Shown: positions 12,890-24,799, numbered from the stretch's first letter. The stretch: 64,000 nt of DNA from Argopecten irradians (GCF_041381155.1 NC_091141.1:23580828-23644827); one strand, 5' to 3'. Numbers and translations are program-made. The notes: generated from the letters alone by a model not told the origin.

Positions 12890-13520
12890 AACTATATAGG
12901 GACCCCAATACACTCTCATTAGCAGAATGCTCTACTGATTGAGCTACTTGGTCACCAATGATCACCCTGTCCAGTTTAGCTGCAATTCTCCCCTCTGTCC
13001 AGTTTAGCTGCAATTCTCCCTCCTTCTCCTATGTCTTCACCCTCAAAGACACACAAGATCAACCCTTACATAACAACATTAATAAGGGTGTTTAAGTTGG
13101 GCGCCAATTCTGCAGGTTTTCATATATAGATCTGAAGGAGTTAAACAGCCGAAATGAACCTGGGGCCACCAACTAGAAAGCAGGATGATCTACCAATTAA
13201 GCCACCTACATTTGAACATGCATGCATCACCAATCATTGACCCTGAGTTTAATTATGCTACATATTGGTGCTTACAAAATGTTCTAGGCCTACATTGTTG
13301 CTTAGAGTAAGACAGTCACCAAACTAAAAAAACAAACTTATATACTTTATATCATCAGCATATCAAACAATCCTTCGAAGGCTGAATCTTCATAGACTGA
13401 TAACTTCAATATACATGTATGTAGGGCAACGAATGAGCACTTTCAATTTCGGGATTTGAACCCAGAACCTCAGAACACTAGCTATATATCCTTTTCTGAA
13501 TGAGCTTCATACACAATCTA
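12890..13520 (-). repeat. Further degenerate tRNA-like fragments
   Basis: Fragments with GAGCTACTTGGTCACC (12939 area), a duplicated GTCCAGTTTAGCTGCAATTCTC (12980-13020), and a B-box-like GGATTTGAACCCAGAACC (13453 area) match parts of the array at 10190-11005. They appear to be old copies of the same tRNA-derived family. Confidence 0.45.
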
Positions 13521-14552
13521 AATTGTACATATACACATGAAAAGGTTTAATCAACAAGCCAATTCAGAACTTTTTTCACTCTTCCCTAAGTTCCCTCACT
13601 ACTAAACAGACAGTCTTGCATGATCCTTGTTATGCCTAGAAACACAACCTAGCCAGGTTCAGGTGTATGTATATATCCTTGTTAAGTGTTTACCACGCAA
13701 GAAACAAAGATTGTATGTGCACTGCAGGAACTACACAGAAAATGCACATGTAGCCAAACCAATGTTTCGTACCTGCTAGGAACATTAATTTGAAAACACA
13801 TGCATAATAACCGATTCATTAGCTACCATCTGGTCACCGATGATTGCTCCATTGCACTATACATTACTGACTCTGTATAGACAGATGTATTTTAATTTAT
13901 CTGATATCTCTGTTGAGTACTAGATTTTGTTAGCATACAGTCATCTGCATATATAGGCCTGTATCCTTATTTCAAATATGGGTCTTGATTGTTATAATCA
14001 TGTAAAAATATCCTCTTTACAATGGTACCATTTTAACCATAAATATGTGTCATGGTAATAACATATTATCTAATACATGTATTAGAAATCTATGGATGAC
14101 ACATGTATTTTGTTGGTAGTTACGGTGATGGTGATGATATAGTGATGATGGAAAATGGAAATTCAGGGTTCTCACTAAGTTTTTTAATAGATGGTTGAAA
14201 ATTAATAATAGGTGGTTGGGGGCCACAAGCCCCCCTGGTGACCAATACTTATTTCTGACAAAAATAGCTGGTTTTAAACAAAGAAATAGACGTCTGTTTT
14301 TGATGGCAACCGGCTTTTAATGAGAACTCTGCCTAGAATGAGAAATATGATGAAAATTAAAAGGAAACAACAGTGAGAAATGTTTAATATGTGGTCATGT
14401 TTAAAATATGATAACAATGTATTAGAAAAAGACATGTTTGAATCACAACATACATTTGGTATGTTCATTGCATAACTTGCATATACCATGTGAAATTGAT
14501 ATGGAAGTACAATATATGTATTTAATAAAATATAACATTGTTTATTTTCCAG
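13521..14552. other. Upstream region of the archaemetzincin gene
   Basis: A TTTTCCAG acceptor ends at 14552, so a 5' untranslated exon of the archaemetzincin should lie in or left of this stretch, but I cannot place it. A short hairpin GGGGGC-CACAA-GCCCCC lies near 14219-14236. Nothing else is recognised. Confidence 0.35.
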
Positions 14553-14569
14553 CTATGCAAACATGAAAA

Positions 14570-16479
14570 ATGGGAAGTGCATCTTCTAAAAGTAAAGTCA
14601 GTCAGCAGCAGAGGTTCTTGATTGGCACTTTGAACAAGAAATCTGACCTTAACCAGAAATTTTATGAACTGAGTTACAATTGTCTGCGATCTAAAAGTTT
14701 GGATGACTCCATTAAAGAAAGTGATCAGTACAGAAATAATGAAGTTCAGAAAAGTGAAAGACAAGGTTCACATGGTGACCATTCTATGGAGGAAAGACTT
14801 TCATTTACAGAAACTGAAGACAAAAGATCAAGTGATGACATAAACAATGTCATTTGTGCCTCTGTTGGTGCGTTATCTGGGCCAGAATTATTTTTGCCAA
14901 TCCTTGGTTCCAAAAAACTTATGTGCACGCAAACATATGTTGCATGGCGGTCAATTATGGATTTGGAAAAAATCAAATCACTTTTGATCAAGAAAAGAAC
15001 TATATACCTTGTACAAGTAGATGATTTTCCTGAATTTCTCCTTAATTTCCGTGTCCTATTTAATTCAGAGGAATTAACAATTTCTAATTTAGCGCAGAAA
15101 TTTCTGGAAGCTTTCTTCACAGGGATGGATGTTCAATGGATGGAGAGTATATCTATAGCAAGCAAAAAGTGGAATATTACTTCAAGACATCACAAAAAGA
15201 CCAAGAAATTTCAATATCTTGTCACAGACTTCTTCCCATTGCTCCAAAAGGTTTGTCCAAAGGATGGATACTGCATCATGGGATTGATTTGGACTGACCT
15301 CTTTCCTAAAGAAGAACTTAATTTTGTGTTGGGGGAGGCACACAACCCATTCAAATCTGGGATGGTCAGTTTCGGACGATTTGAGCCAAAGTCATACAAT
15401 GAGGAAACACACCAAGATGTAACTGCGGTCACTACAGACGTTTTATGGAAACTGTTAAAGGTATCAAATGTCCTTTATTTGATTCCATAAGTGTGCCCAT
15501 CCGTGCATCCCTATAAATTAGTCGATCCCCTTTTTCAAGGCTACAACTTCACTTATTAAAGGCAGAAAAGAAATATGAATACTTTAAAGGTATCAAATGT
15601 CATTAATTTTATTTCTTTTGCTTTTGCCAATAAAAGTTTTTTGGCACATTTTGTGCTATAATATTGTGAATGGTCTAACTTTGTTTCCATTAAATAATAC
15701 CATTATGACATAATGGCCTCTTCTTTTTACTCAATTTTTCCAGGGACTCATTGCTAATTGGTGCTTTTCAGATTGTAGTTTATAGAATGTGATCTTTAGA
15801 TAGGCCAAATAGCTTAAACTGTCTTTGTTTAATCTAATTGGTGAATTATATCCTTTTGTTGCAAAGCCTTTAAAACATTCAGGAATTACTAAGTGACAGT
15901 TATTTTTATCTATACAAAACTTTGAATTTTCTATTTTTAATGTATGGATGAGACATACACATACTAATAGGGGAATTAATCCATTTTTTATAAAACAAAA
16001 AATCATTAAAAAAATCAAAAACCATTATGATAAAATTTCAAATATTTCTTTTTTTTAGCCCAAAAAAGGGAACATTTCAGCAGGGATAATTATGATCATA
16101 GAGAAAATTAAGGTATAATTCATATTTTCACTGAAATCTCAATATTGTTTTCAATCACATATCTCTCACTTTTCTGTTTCAGTGTCTGAGTCATGAACTT
16201 TGTCATCTGTTTGGGATGGCACACTGTGACTTTTTCAGTTGTACCATGAATGGAAGTGGATCAGTGAAAGAAGCCATGGATCAGCCATTGTTTCTGTGCC
16301 CAGTTTGTGTTAGAAAACTCCAGCATATTTGTAAATTCGACATTGTGCAACGATATGAAAGAATGGAGCAATTCCTTGTAGAGATGAACAGAACATTCCC
16401 ATCAGAAAATTGGAACAATTCTCTTGTTTGGATACAGAGGTGCTTGAGATATCTAAAGACAACTGTTACGCATCTTTAA
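14570..16479 (+). CDS. Archaemetzincin (AMZ1/AMZ2 family zinc peptidase), complete
   Basis: Predicted zinc metallopeptidase of the archaemetzincin family. Two coding exons, 14570-15460 and 16183-16479, join in phase 0 (donor AAG|GTATCA, acceptor TTTCAG) to give 395 residues, near the usual length of animal AMZ2. The second exon opens with the active-site block: HELCHLFGMAHC at 301-312 supplies the three zinc-binding His and the catalytic Glu302. The family cysteines follow at 312, 317, 336 and 339 (CPVC). The upstream acceptor at 14552 shows that the ATG at 14570 lies in the first coding exon; two nearby upstream ATGs give only tiny frames. The protein begins MGSASSK, an N-myristoylation consensus (Gly2, Ser6, Lys7), followed by a Ser-rich segment before the catalytic domain. 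AMZ1 versus AMZ2 cannot be decided by eye. Polyadenylation signals AATAAA lie at 16686 and 16715. Confidence 0.93.
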
Positions 16480-16685
16480 TGTTAATTAAATATATTTATT
16501 TGATAATGGCTGTGAGACAATCCACATGGTGTTATTGTCATTTTTATACAACATCCAAGACTTTTAACATTCTTATCTATTAGAGTTACTTCCCTTGATG
16601 ACACAGTGAAATGTGGGAAGTAAAAGATATGCATGTACGTCTGAGAGATCAGGATGTATAACTATAGACCAAAATATGATGAAGT

Positions 16686-16720
16686 AATAAATTTATTACC
16701 AATTAAAAAGATTAAATAAA
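16686..16720 (+). other. Candidate polyadenylation signals of the archaemetzincin
   Basis: AATAAA occurs at 16686-16691 and 16715-16720, about 210 and 240 bp after the stop codon. No nearer AATAAA is seen. Confidence 0.4.
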
Positions 16721-17415
16721 ACAAAACAACGCAAGAATTAAATATAAAATACTTTATAGTGTATATACTAAAAATAGGGACTAAACATTTCATAATTTTG
16801 ACAAGAATAAATTTGAGGTTTCAATTATATTTTAACAATCTGGTCTGGATAGCTGGTTTAGCTTTGTATTTATAACTTGTTATTTCGCGGATGAAATTTT
16901 CGAGAGAGAAAAACCCAGTATATCCTTCAAAATAACGAAAATATCATCCCCCAAGAAAATTACCAAAAATATATGGTACATTGTACTCGTTAAACCTTAG
17001 GATCATAACTAGCCATATCACATCACGTCATTAGGGATCACAAGCAAATTCCATGCTAAGAAGAGCAGTATTATTTATCATTAGCGATTATTGCGGTTTA
17101 TTAGCCACCATTCAGGAACATAAGCGATCTTTCACAAACATCAAAGTACCCTACATAAGGGAGATTAACAATCATTCAGGGACATTACTGAACTTTGAGG
17201 AACATTTCCTAATAATCGGAGACATTAGCAACGCTTAGGAACATTCGGGAATATTAGTGATCTTCCACAACCATTGCCGAACATTCGGGGTCATTTAGGT
17301 ACATAACTTATTATTCAGGGACATTAGCAATTTTTAGAGATATATTGCCGAACATACAGGGTCATTGGATTATCGTAGGGACATAACCTATCATTCAGGG
17401 ACATTAGCATTTTTA

Positions 17416-18953
17416 GGTCACCTGAGACGAAGTCTCAAGTGACCTATTCTAATCGCCTTTTGTCCGTCGTCGTGCGTCGTGCGTCGTGCGTCATCCGTCC
17501 TGTGTTCGTAAACAATTTACATTTTCGACTTCTTCTCAAAAACCGCTGAAGGAATTTCAATGAAATTTTGCACAAACCTTCTAAGGTATAAGGCTGATCA
17601 AAATTGTGAATTATATGACCCCCACCCCCCAGGGGGCTGTGGGAGGGGCCAAAAGGGGTAAAATTGATTAAAATTTCAAAAATCTTCTCCACTCACAGAT
17701 GTGGTAGAATAAAATACTCTTCATAGATAGAAAGGTCTCAAGTCCCTCTACAAAAATTGTGAATTATATGACCCTGGGGTCTCAGGTTTCCCCCTGGGGA
17801 GGGGGTTAAGTTTACTATAGTTTATATAGTGAAAACACATTTTGGAGCATTACTTGGTCATTTATAATAGAAAATTAGTCAAATGTTGTCAGAATTATCC
17901 CTATGAAATGGCCATTGAATTCTATTAACAAATTTTCCATGACTGACTCACAGGGGCCTTAGGGGCGGGGCCAAAAGGGGTCAAATAGGCTAAAACTTCA
18001 AAAATCTTCTTCTAAAATTCTGGAACTGGTAGAATCAAATACTCTTCATAGATGGAAAGGTCTTAAAGTCCTTTACAAAAATTGTGAGTTATATGACCCT
18101 GGGGTCTCATGTTTCCCCCTGGGGAGTTGGTCAAGTTAACTACAGTTTATATAGGAAAAACACATATATGAATGTTTTTTGCTTGTTTTTCGTAGGAAAT
18201 TAGTCAAACTAGGTTAGAATTAGCCGGAGATAGCATTTTATCGTCATATCCATATTGGTCATGGCCGACCCCCAGGGGCCTTAGGGGCGGGGCCAAAAAA
18301 GGGTCAAATAGGCTAAAATTTCAAAAATCATCTTCTGAATTCACAGATTTGATGGAACCTGATACTCTTCATAGATTGGAAGGTCTTAAGGCCCTTTACA
18401 AAAATTGTGAATTTCATCGCCCTGGGATCTCAGATTTTCCCCTGGGTAGGGCGTCATATTTACTATAGTTTATATAGGAAAAACACATTTATGAACATTA
18501 TTTGCTTTGTTTTCATAGGAAATTAGTCAAACTGGGTTAGAATTATTAGCCTGAAATAGCATTTTAACACCATATCCATATATGTCCTGGCCTGGCCGAC
18601 CCCCATGGGCCAGAGGGGCGGGGCCAGAAGGGGTCAAATAGGCTATAACTTCAAAAATCTTATTCTGAATATCACAGATTTGATGGAACCAAATAATCTT
18701 CTTAGATTAAAAAGTGAAATTTATTAAATCACTGACACTGACTGACTTCTTGTTTGGTTTTGTTGGAATTTAAGCATAAGGTTTGGTAACATAATACACT
18801 ATCAAAATGAAAAACAAAAAATAAAAATTCTAAAAGGTTCAACTTAAAGATTTATTCTAATTCGTAAATGCTTTTTACAGATTTGAACCAACTTTGCAAT
18901 GCTTTTCTGTAGCAGCACACAGGTGACCGTCAAGGCCTCTTGGGCCTCTTGTT
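17416..18953. mobile_element. Bivalve-type interspersed repeat with internal tandem units
   Basis: It begins with an imperfect palindrome (GGTCACCTGAGAC...GTGACC, 17416-17444), then CG-rich CCGTCGTCGTGCGTCGTG. It ends near CAGGTGACCGTCAAGG and CTCTTGGGCCTCTTG. Inside are about three copies of a 320-325-bp unit (ACTCTTCATAGAT at 17716, 18041 and 18363). TTA flanks both ends and may be a 3-bp target-site duplication. No open frame codes for a transposase. I associate this family with bivalve genomes from general knowledge. Confidence 0.65.
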
Positions 18954-19400
18954 ATGGATATTGCCGAACATTCAGGGTCATTGAATTAATTATTATTCAG
19001 GGACAATGGGACATTAGCAATTTTTAGGGATATTGCCGATCATTCAGGATCATTGAATTATCGTGTTAGGGACATTACCTATCATTCAGGGTAATTGGCA
19101 AATTTTAGAACATTGCCGAATATTTGAGCACATACATGTAAGCGATTTTCAATCAAGGACATTAGCGATTTTAGGAACATTCGGGGACATTTATAAGCGA
19201 TTTTTGGGAACAATGCCGAACAATATTGGGGACATTAGCTATTGTTATACCTCTATTAAATAGTTCCTATATAAACTCTATAGACAAAAAATGCCAATAA
19301 ATGAACTGTTCCGTCGAGCGGTCCAAAGAACTTTTAAAAATAAAATCAACTGTTAAAACGTGCTGTTGGACCGGAGTGACGTAACAATACGGTATAACAA

Positions 19401-19545
19401 AACAGTTATCGACTGGTTTTTCGGGCAACAGATGATTTGTTGGACCCTCATACAAACTGTTGTCCTCGGCCTTCGGCCTCGGGTAACAGTTTGTCTTCGG
19501 GTCCAACAAATCATCTGTAGCCCTCAACCCCAGTCAACAACTATA
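19401..19545. mobile_element. Hairpin MITE in the minisatellite
   Basis: A long imperfect palindrome. Left and right arms share CAGATGATTTGTTGGACCC and its complement, and the centre is CCTCGGCCTTCGGCCTCGGG. The open frames across it on both strands are by-products of the palindrome. The inserted block may start as early as 19263. Confidence 0.65.
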
Positions 19546-20161
19546 TATTTTAAGGAACAGTCGAGGACATTAGTGATTTTAGGAACAGTCGGGGATCTGG
19601 ATATATGTTATTTTTAGGAACATTGCCGAACTATTGGGGATATTAGCAATTTTTAGGAACATTTATTCTAGAATGATGTTGATGGAAGGTCTGTTTTTAT
19701 TTGATTATTTTCACGATCTAATCTCCAGTAGATCCATGAAAAATGGCATTCTATCCCCTAAACAGACATTGTAGAACACTGAAGGACACCGTTCATATAG
19801 TTGTTGATTTATGATAAAGCAGTTGGCTATATTAGACAGACCAAGGAGATCTTCCTCCCAAAATTAGGTTTTTGCGTTTTTGTGTATACACTAGTGTTGA
19901 ATTTCTCATGTTGAATATTGACACTCATTTGGAACCGAAACAAAACTCGATTTGCATGGCGACATCACAGCAGAAATGACAGTTTATCGGGGTACTTACG
20001 GTAATAAAATCACGTACACAACTTATCGCTTTTCAAAGATTAAATATGTTAGACTAGTTATCTCATCTCTCATATGACACCTCGTGTTCAGGTCATCACA
20101 AGATTTATTTACAAACATCTAATAGCGACAAGGACGACCTCCGAAGTCTAATATTAATAGG

Positions 20162-23100
20162 ATGGCGGTTACATCACACAAATTCAGTATAGTAATATTA
20201 ATATTCGCCATCACGATAGTTGCAGCGCATTACATAGACCTTGAACGAGAATGGCAAGAGTGGAAACAGCGGTACGGCAAAGTATACAACAGCCAATCAG
20301 AGGAAACCGAACGAAGGCACGCGTGGGAGAGGTCATTTTACTACGTCCGTCACCATGGCAATAGACCAGACAATTTGTCCTTCACTTTGGAGTTGAATTC
20401 AAGAGCTGACATGGTAACTAGACATACAATTCTTAAAGTCAATTGCACATACATGCATTACAATCATTGCAATTTTCATTCAAAAATAAATCCTCAATCC
20501 ATCTCGTTTCGATTGCTTCCAAGATAAATCTATATATGATGACCTTACATTACAAAGACCATTACACAAACCTGGCATGAAAATCAGTTATGCTGCCCCA
20601 CACTCTATTATAAATATTTAACATACTCTAGAACATATATGAATATATTTTGATTAATTTTCAACCCCTGCTAGTTCTGAGGTCAATATATAGAGGTATT
20701 TCTAACCACTGTATTCGAACAATAAATGTATAGAGGATAATAGGTATATGCACCCTAAAGAATGCATTACAGTTTGCCTAGTTCCCCAAACCTTCCAGTA
20801 TTTTCCGCAACCGGATCTTTCCCCAAACCTTCCAGAGAAACGCAGCCGCTATGTAGGCATTACACGAAAATGCATGTACAATGTAACACAGAAATTTATA
20901 CTTTATATAAAGCTTCCGAGGGACTACAGGTTAGAGGGACCTATTTCAACATCAGCACAAGAAAATATCGTTCACGACAACTCTCTGGTTTTTGTACCAA
21001 CCTCATTCGACTGGAGGACGCATGGTGTTATCGCCCCTGTCTCCAACCAAGGTCAAATGGGCAGTTCTTTATCAATAGTTGCTACAGGTATGTATTTTAA
21101 TGTGAAAGAGAACATTTGACGATATGTTCTGTCAATTTGTTTATGTATATACCGATAATGGCATTATTAGCCTACTTTTACAGAAAAAATATATTTAATG
21201 CATTTGGTGCGAATTCGAGCTTCGTGATTATTTCATGGGTAATCTATTTGTGGAAATCTTTGTAACAATAATTCAACTAATCAATCATAATCGTGGTTGC
21301 ACAGCAACCATGAAAGCATCACTATTTTCTACACAACATCCTCGATACCCCGGTCGTTACAATTACTGTCGTATATATCAACTCTTGGACTATCTCATAT
21401 TAGAACTGGAGACAGCAAAACAGAACATGAAATTTACTAGTAACCTTTTGATGTTCACCAAAAGAATCGTATAACGGTACTCTGTCGCTCTCTCTGTAGC
21501 CTTCAAAGGAAGTCTTTGCAGGTCTGTGATTGGTCAAATTTATTCTTCTGAACTACTTTCAGTTTTACTATGAGATAGTCCAGGGATGGATATAACGCCA
21601 GTAATAGTAACCCCTGGAGTATCGAGAATGTCTTACCCAACGATAATTCCCTGGTCCTACCACATCCTCGATACTCCAAGGGTTAAGTCTTCATTTCCTT
21701 CTTTACATCCCTGACTTCCGTCCTATCATATGCATGGCTGACGTCTGTCTTCGAGATCTCCCCATCCCATCGAAATAAGCACTCAATTACTTCTACTGTA
21801 CATTGTAGTGATAAATCTCATAAATCTATGCTGAAACAGCAGAATAATAATCCATGCAAGTACTATACAGTTTTGGTTTTAAAACATATTGGAACCATAT
21901 TCTTGCTTCAAAAAGAACCAAATATGATGTTGAAGACTCTGAATAATGTTGTCCATACATAGAAGAAGGTCCATAACAGCATCCTGAAGAACACACATTT
22001 TGGGATAATTTTTTTGAAATCACAAGTTAAATTGATTTTAAACAATGTAGGGGATGTTTCGGTCCTTGCTTTTTTATCAAGCTTGCAATTGTGTTCTGTT
22101 AAGATATAAATGCGGATTTGGCTCTTCTTCCCCTTCTTTTTAATATACCTTAAATACATGTTCATATAATTATCGAGTGAGGCGAATATTCTTTTGTTAA
22201 TTTTCGCCCTTCATTCTTTCCCATTAGTATAGTTACAATGTACTTGATGTTTCAGAGTGTGTGGTGTCGTCTGAAGCGATTAAGACTGGTCGTCTGCTCA
22301 GTTTGAGTGAGCAAGAAGTTTCTGATTGTTGTGGAGGACATGGCGGCCATCTTCTGAGTGACGTCTTCAGCTGCCTCCATAAGATAGGAGGAATATGCTC
22401 CCAGACCACCTATCCAAACCGGACAGGACCATCTCGGTGTCGGAACGACTCCTGTCAGGCAGTCGTACAAGTCTGTATTTTTATTTCTGAGTTATCTAAC
22501 TTTGTGAAAAGGTGGTTCTATAATTGAACGTTTTTGTCATGTTTACGAAATCAAATTATAATTGCAATAATGCTCGAAAGGATTTTCCCATATGCTTTAA
22601 TATGTTATGATCTAATATCATGAAAATATTGTACCTGCTGCTCTCGTTACACGATCGTAGAATGCGACTGAATTTGGAATCATTTCTTATTCTTATCCTT
22701 AAACAACATAAATATGGAATATTAAAAGTTATAAATGAATATGTATTGCAAGCAAAATTGATTAAATGAAATTAAAAAAAAACTTAAACAAATGTCAATG
22801 TTCAAAACACATGTAATTGAAATGAAATAAAATTGTATATAAATGGCCAATCTGATTCGACAAATCAAATTTTATTTTGACATTTAACTTCATTTTTTAT
22901 CTTGTAGGTACAAGGGGGCGTAACTATTCCAAACGGAAGGGAGGACCTTCTTCAGCAGCACCTGCTTGATCAGCCAATCATGGCCGTGATCGACGCTAGC
23001 CACACCTCCTTTCAGCTGTACAAAAGTGGCATATATAATGAGAAGGACTGCAGTTCGGTTCAGTTAGATCACGTGGTACAGATCGTAGGTTATGGAGTTG

Positions 23101-24520
23101 AACAGGGAAATGAATTCTGGATTGTTAAAAACAGTTGGGGTAAGTTAAAATCTGTCCAAACGTGAGATATTGTTAAAGTCATAGTGGATTCTTTCTCATT
23201 TGAATTTTTCCCGCGAAGGCAGTTTTCAACCTTGTTTGCAATGTACAGAGTTTAGCGCAATGCGTCAAACACTGGTTAAACAGTAAGAAATAAATAAAAA
23301 AGAAAAAAAAAAACCGAAAAAAAAAACAAACAAAAAAAACCCGGGCATTTAGATAGGAATGATATCTACAATTTATCCCGCCTCAGACAACAGTCATATT
23401 TCTATTGGTTAAAATGACGTCACGTGATATCAAAGATCATATTAGATGGTAACAAAACCTGTGAATAATAACGCTGATGACCACTCTCAAAAGCAAAACG
23501 AAATCGTCAATACTTATTTAGGATACTTTAACAGAAATTAACCATGACAACGTATTTGAGTTATTCAATGATTATGAGGTGAACATTTCTTACGTTTTGA
23601 GTCATTTTGGTTTCCATACATAAAGCATTTTGCAGTTACACATGCATTTGTACGACGGGATAAATTCGTTACACAGTTTGTTAGTGACCTAATACGGAAA
23701 ACAGTATTGGGTCTAAAATGAACATGTATCAGGCTCGGCTTCGCCTCACACGATACAAGTTTAATTTAGTCCCAATATGTTTTCCTTATTAGGTCACTGA
23801 CAATCTGTGTACTACTATTAATAAAATCACTTCTTAAAAAAAGTTTATTGATACTCATTCAAAAAGTACAAGGAAAATAACAACACATATAGGATCCTAC
23901 ATGAGTGTTCATTTCATATGAGATTTTATGAAACGAATCTAAAAAGGTTTTAGTTTTGCGAGCCTTGGCGAGCAAAAGTTAAAACTTCGAGATGAGTTTC
24001 ATAAAGTCTCATATGAAATGAACACAAATTTAAGATACTTTTTATCACATAACTACAAATACCTACACAACAAAGAATTTCACATTAAAATGTATTCCGA
24101 AAATCCAGCAAAGGCCGCCATTTTGTTCCGCCGTCCTCGTAATCCTGACGTCACGTCATTTTTCTTGACGTTATTTTATTGTTTCTGTCTGACGTCACAA
24201 TAAATTTCCAGCCAATGAAAATCAGGCGGATTATGTGATAAATAAATATCGTAAATGTAATGGCTTTATTGTTTCAAAGGATTCAGACATGAATGCATAT
24301 GGTAAACCAAAAAGACAAAATGATCCACAAAAAATCTGTGGAAAAAATTGTTTTTGCTGTCAAAATACTACTACTGTAGATTTAAGCTACAGAATGTTTA
24401 TTTTATGTTATCATATTTTCAGGTGTAAACTGGGGTATGAATGGCTATATTCTGATGAGTAGAAACAAAAACAACCAGTGTGGTATTGCAAGTGCCGCCT
24501 CCTTCCCAACTCTAGGATAA
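20162..24520 (+). CDS. Cathepsin L-like protein with Ser in place of the catalytic Cys (5 exons)
   Basis: Papain-family (C1A) protein, complete, about 321 residues. Exons: 20162-20413, 20913-21087, 22256-22464 (or to 22470), 22908-23139 and 24423-24520; phases 0, 1, 0 and 1 agree at every junction. Signal peptide about 1-21, I29 propeptide about 28-92 (ADM joined to LPRDY), mature domain from about 113 (PTSFDWR). The active-site stretch reads [13 protein letters not shown]: Gln130 is kept, but the usual Cys22, Cys25 and Trp26 are Met133, Ser136 and Leu137. His267 (QLDH) and Asn287 (KNSWG) are present, giving Ser-His-Asn as in sponge silicateins. The GCNGG loop after SDCC is shortened. The open frame is otherwise intact, so a pseudoenzyme or altered enzyme is likelier than a dead gene. 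Introns 2 and 4 contain hairpin elements. AATAAA lies at 24787. Confidence 0.9.
21338..21687. repeat. Inverted-repeat MITE remnants in cathepsin intron 2
   Basis: About 62 bp at 21338-21400 (CATCCTCGATACCCCGG...GGACTATCTCAT) recurs inverted at 21569-21632. A third copy of the end, CATCCTCGATACTCC, lies at 21663. The last two also form a smaller hairpin, so the structure is nested. Confidence 0.6.
23376..24232. mobile_element. Composite palindromic element in cathepsin intron 4
   Basis: Imperfect outer inverted ends (CCGCCTCAG...ATTGG...TGACGTCAC at 23376 and its complement at 24190-24232) enclose two complete hairpins. The first is 23671-23810 (arms with GTGACCTAATA, centre GGCTCGGCTTCGCC). 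The second is 23905-24025 (arms GTGTTCATTTCATATGAGA, centre near GCGAGCCTTGGCGAGC). There is no coding frame. The outer ends match more loosely than the inner hairpins, so the outer element may be older. Confidence 0.55.
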
Positions 24521-24786
24521 ATTGTAGTTGGTGAATACTGTCGGAAAGTTTCATGATCGCAACCGCATGGGAAAAGTATGTTATGTTTTTCTTTAGAGAC
24601 GACGTTAAAAATTTCCTATTCTTAATGTGAGAGCATATTTAGTATTAAATGGTAAATATGTCTGGATCTGATTTTGATTCCATTATATTTGATTAGTTGT
24701 CATTGCTGTGATATACAACAAAGCTGGTAATATCTATACTTCTAGATCGTGGTACTATTTACCTATTCAGCCATCGTTACATATTA

Positions 24787-24792
24787 AATAAA
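24787..24792 (+). other. Candidate polyadenylation signal of the cathepsin-like gene
   Basis: AATAAA 267 bp after the stop codon at 24520, in AT-rich 3' flanking sequence. Confidence 0.4.
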
Positions 24793-24799
24793 GGTTACC

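Larger units (their letters stand above)
17040..19665. repeat. Degenerate minisatellite, split by two insertions
   Basis: Irregular repeats built from GGGACATTAGC, GATTTTTAGGAACATT and TTGCCGAACATTCGGG occupy 17040-17415, 18954-19260 and 19547-19665. The unit is variable, so no single period is given. The array is interrupted by the element at 17416-18953 and by the hairpin element around 19401-19545, both of which must be younger than the array. Confidence 0.7.

Noticed and set aside
16059..16112. Possible extra exon between the archaemetzincin exons
   Set aside because: It has AG and GT at its ends, but the direct join of 15460 to 16183 keeps phase and the family spacing before the zinc motif; the piece would add unrelated residues.
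19267..19617. Overlapping open frames on both strands
   Set aside because: Produced by the palindromic element; no family resemblance.
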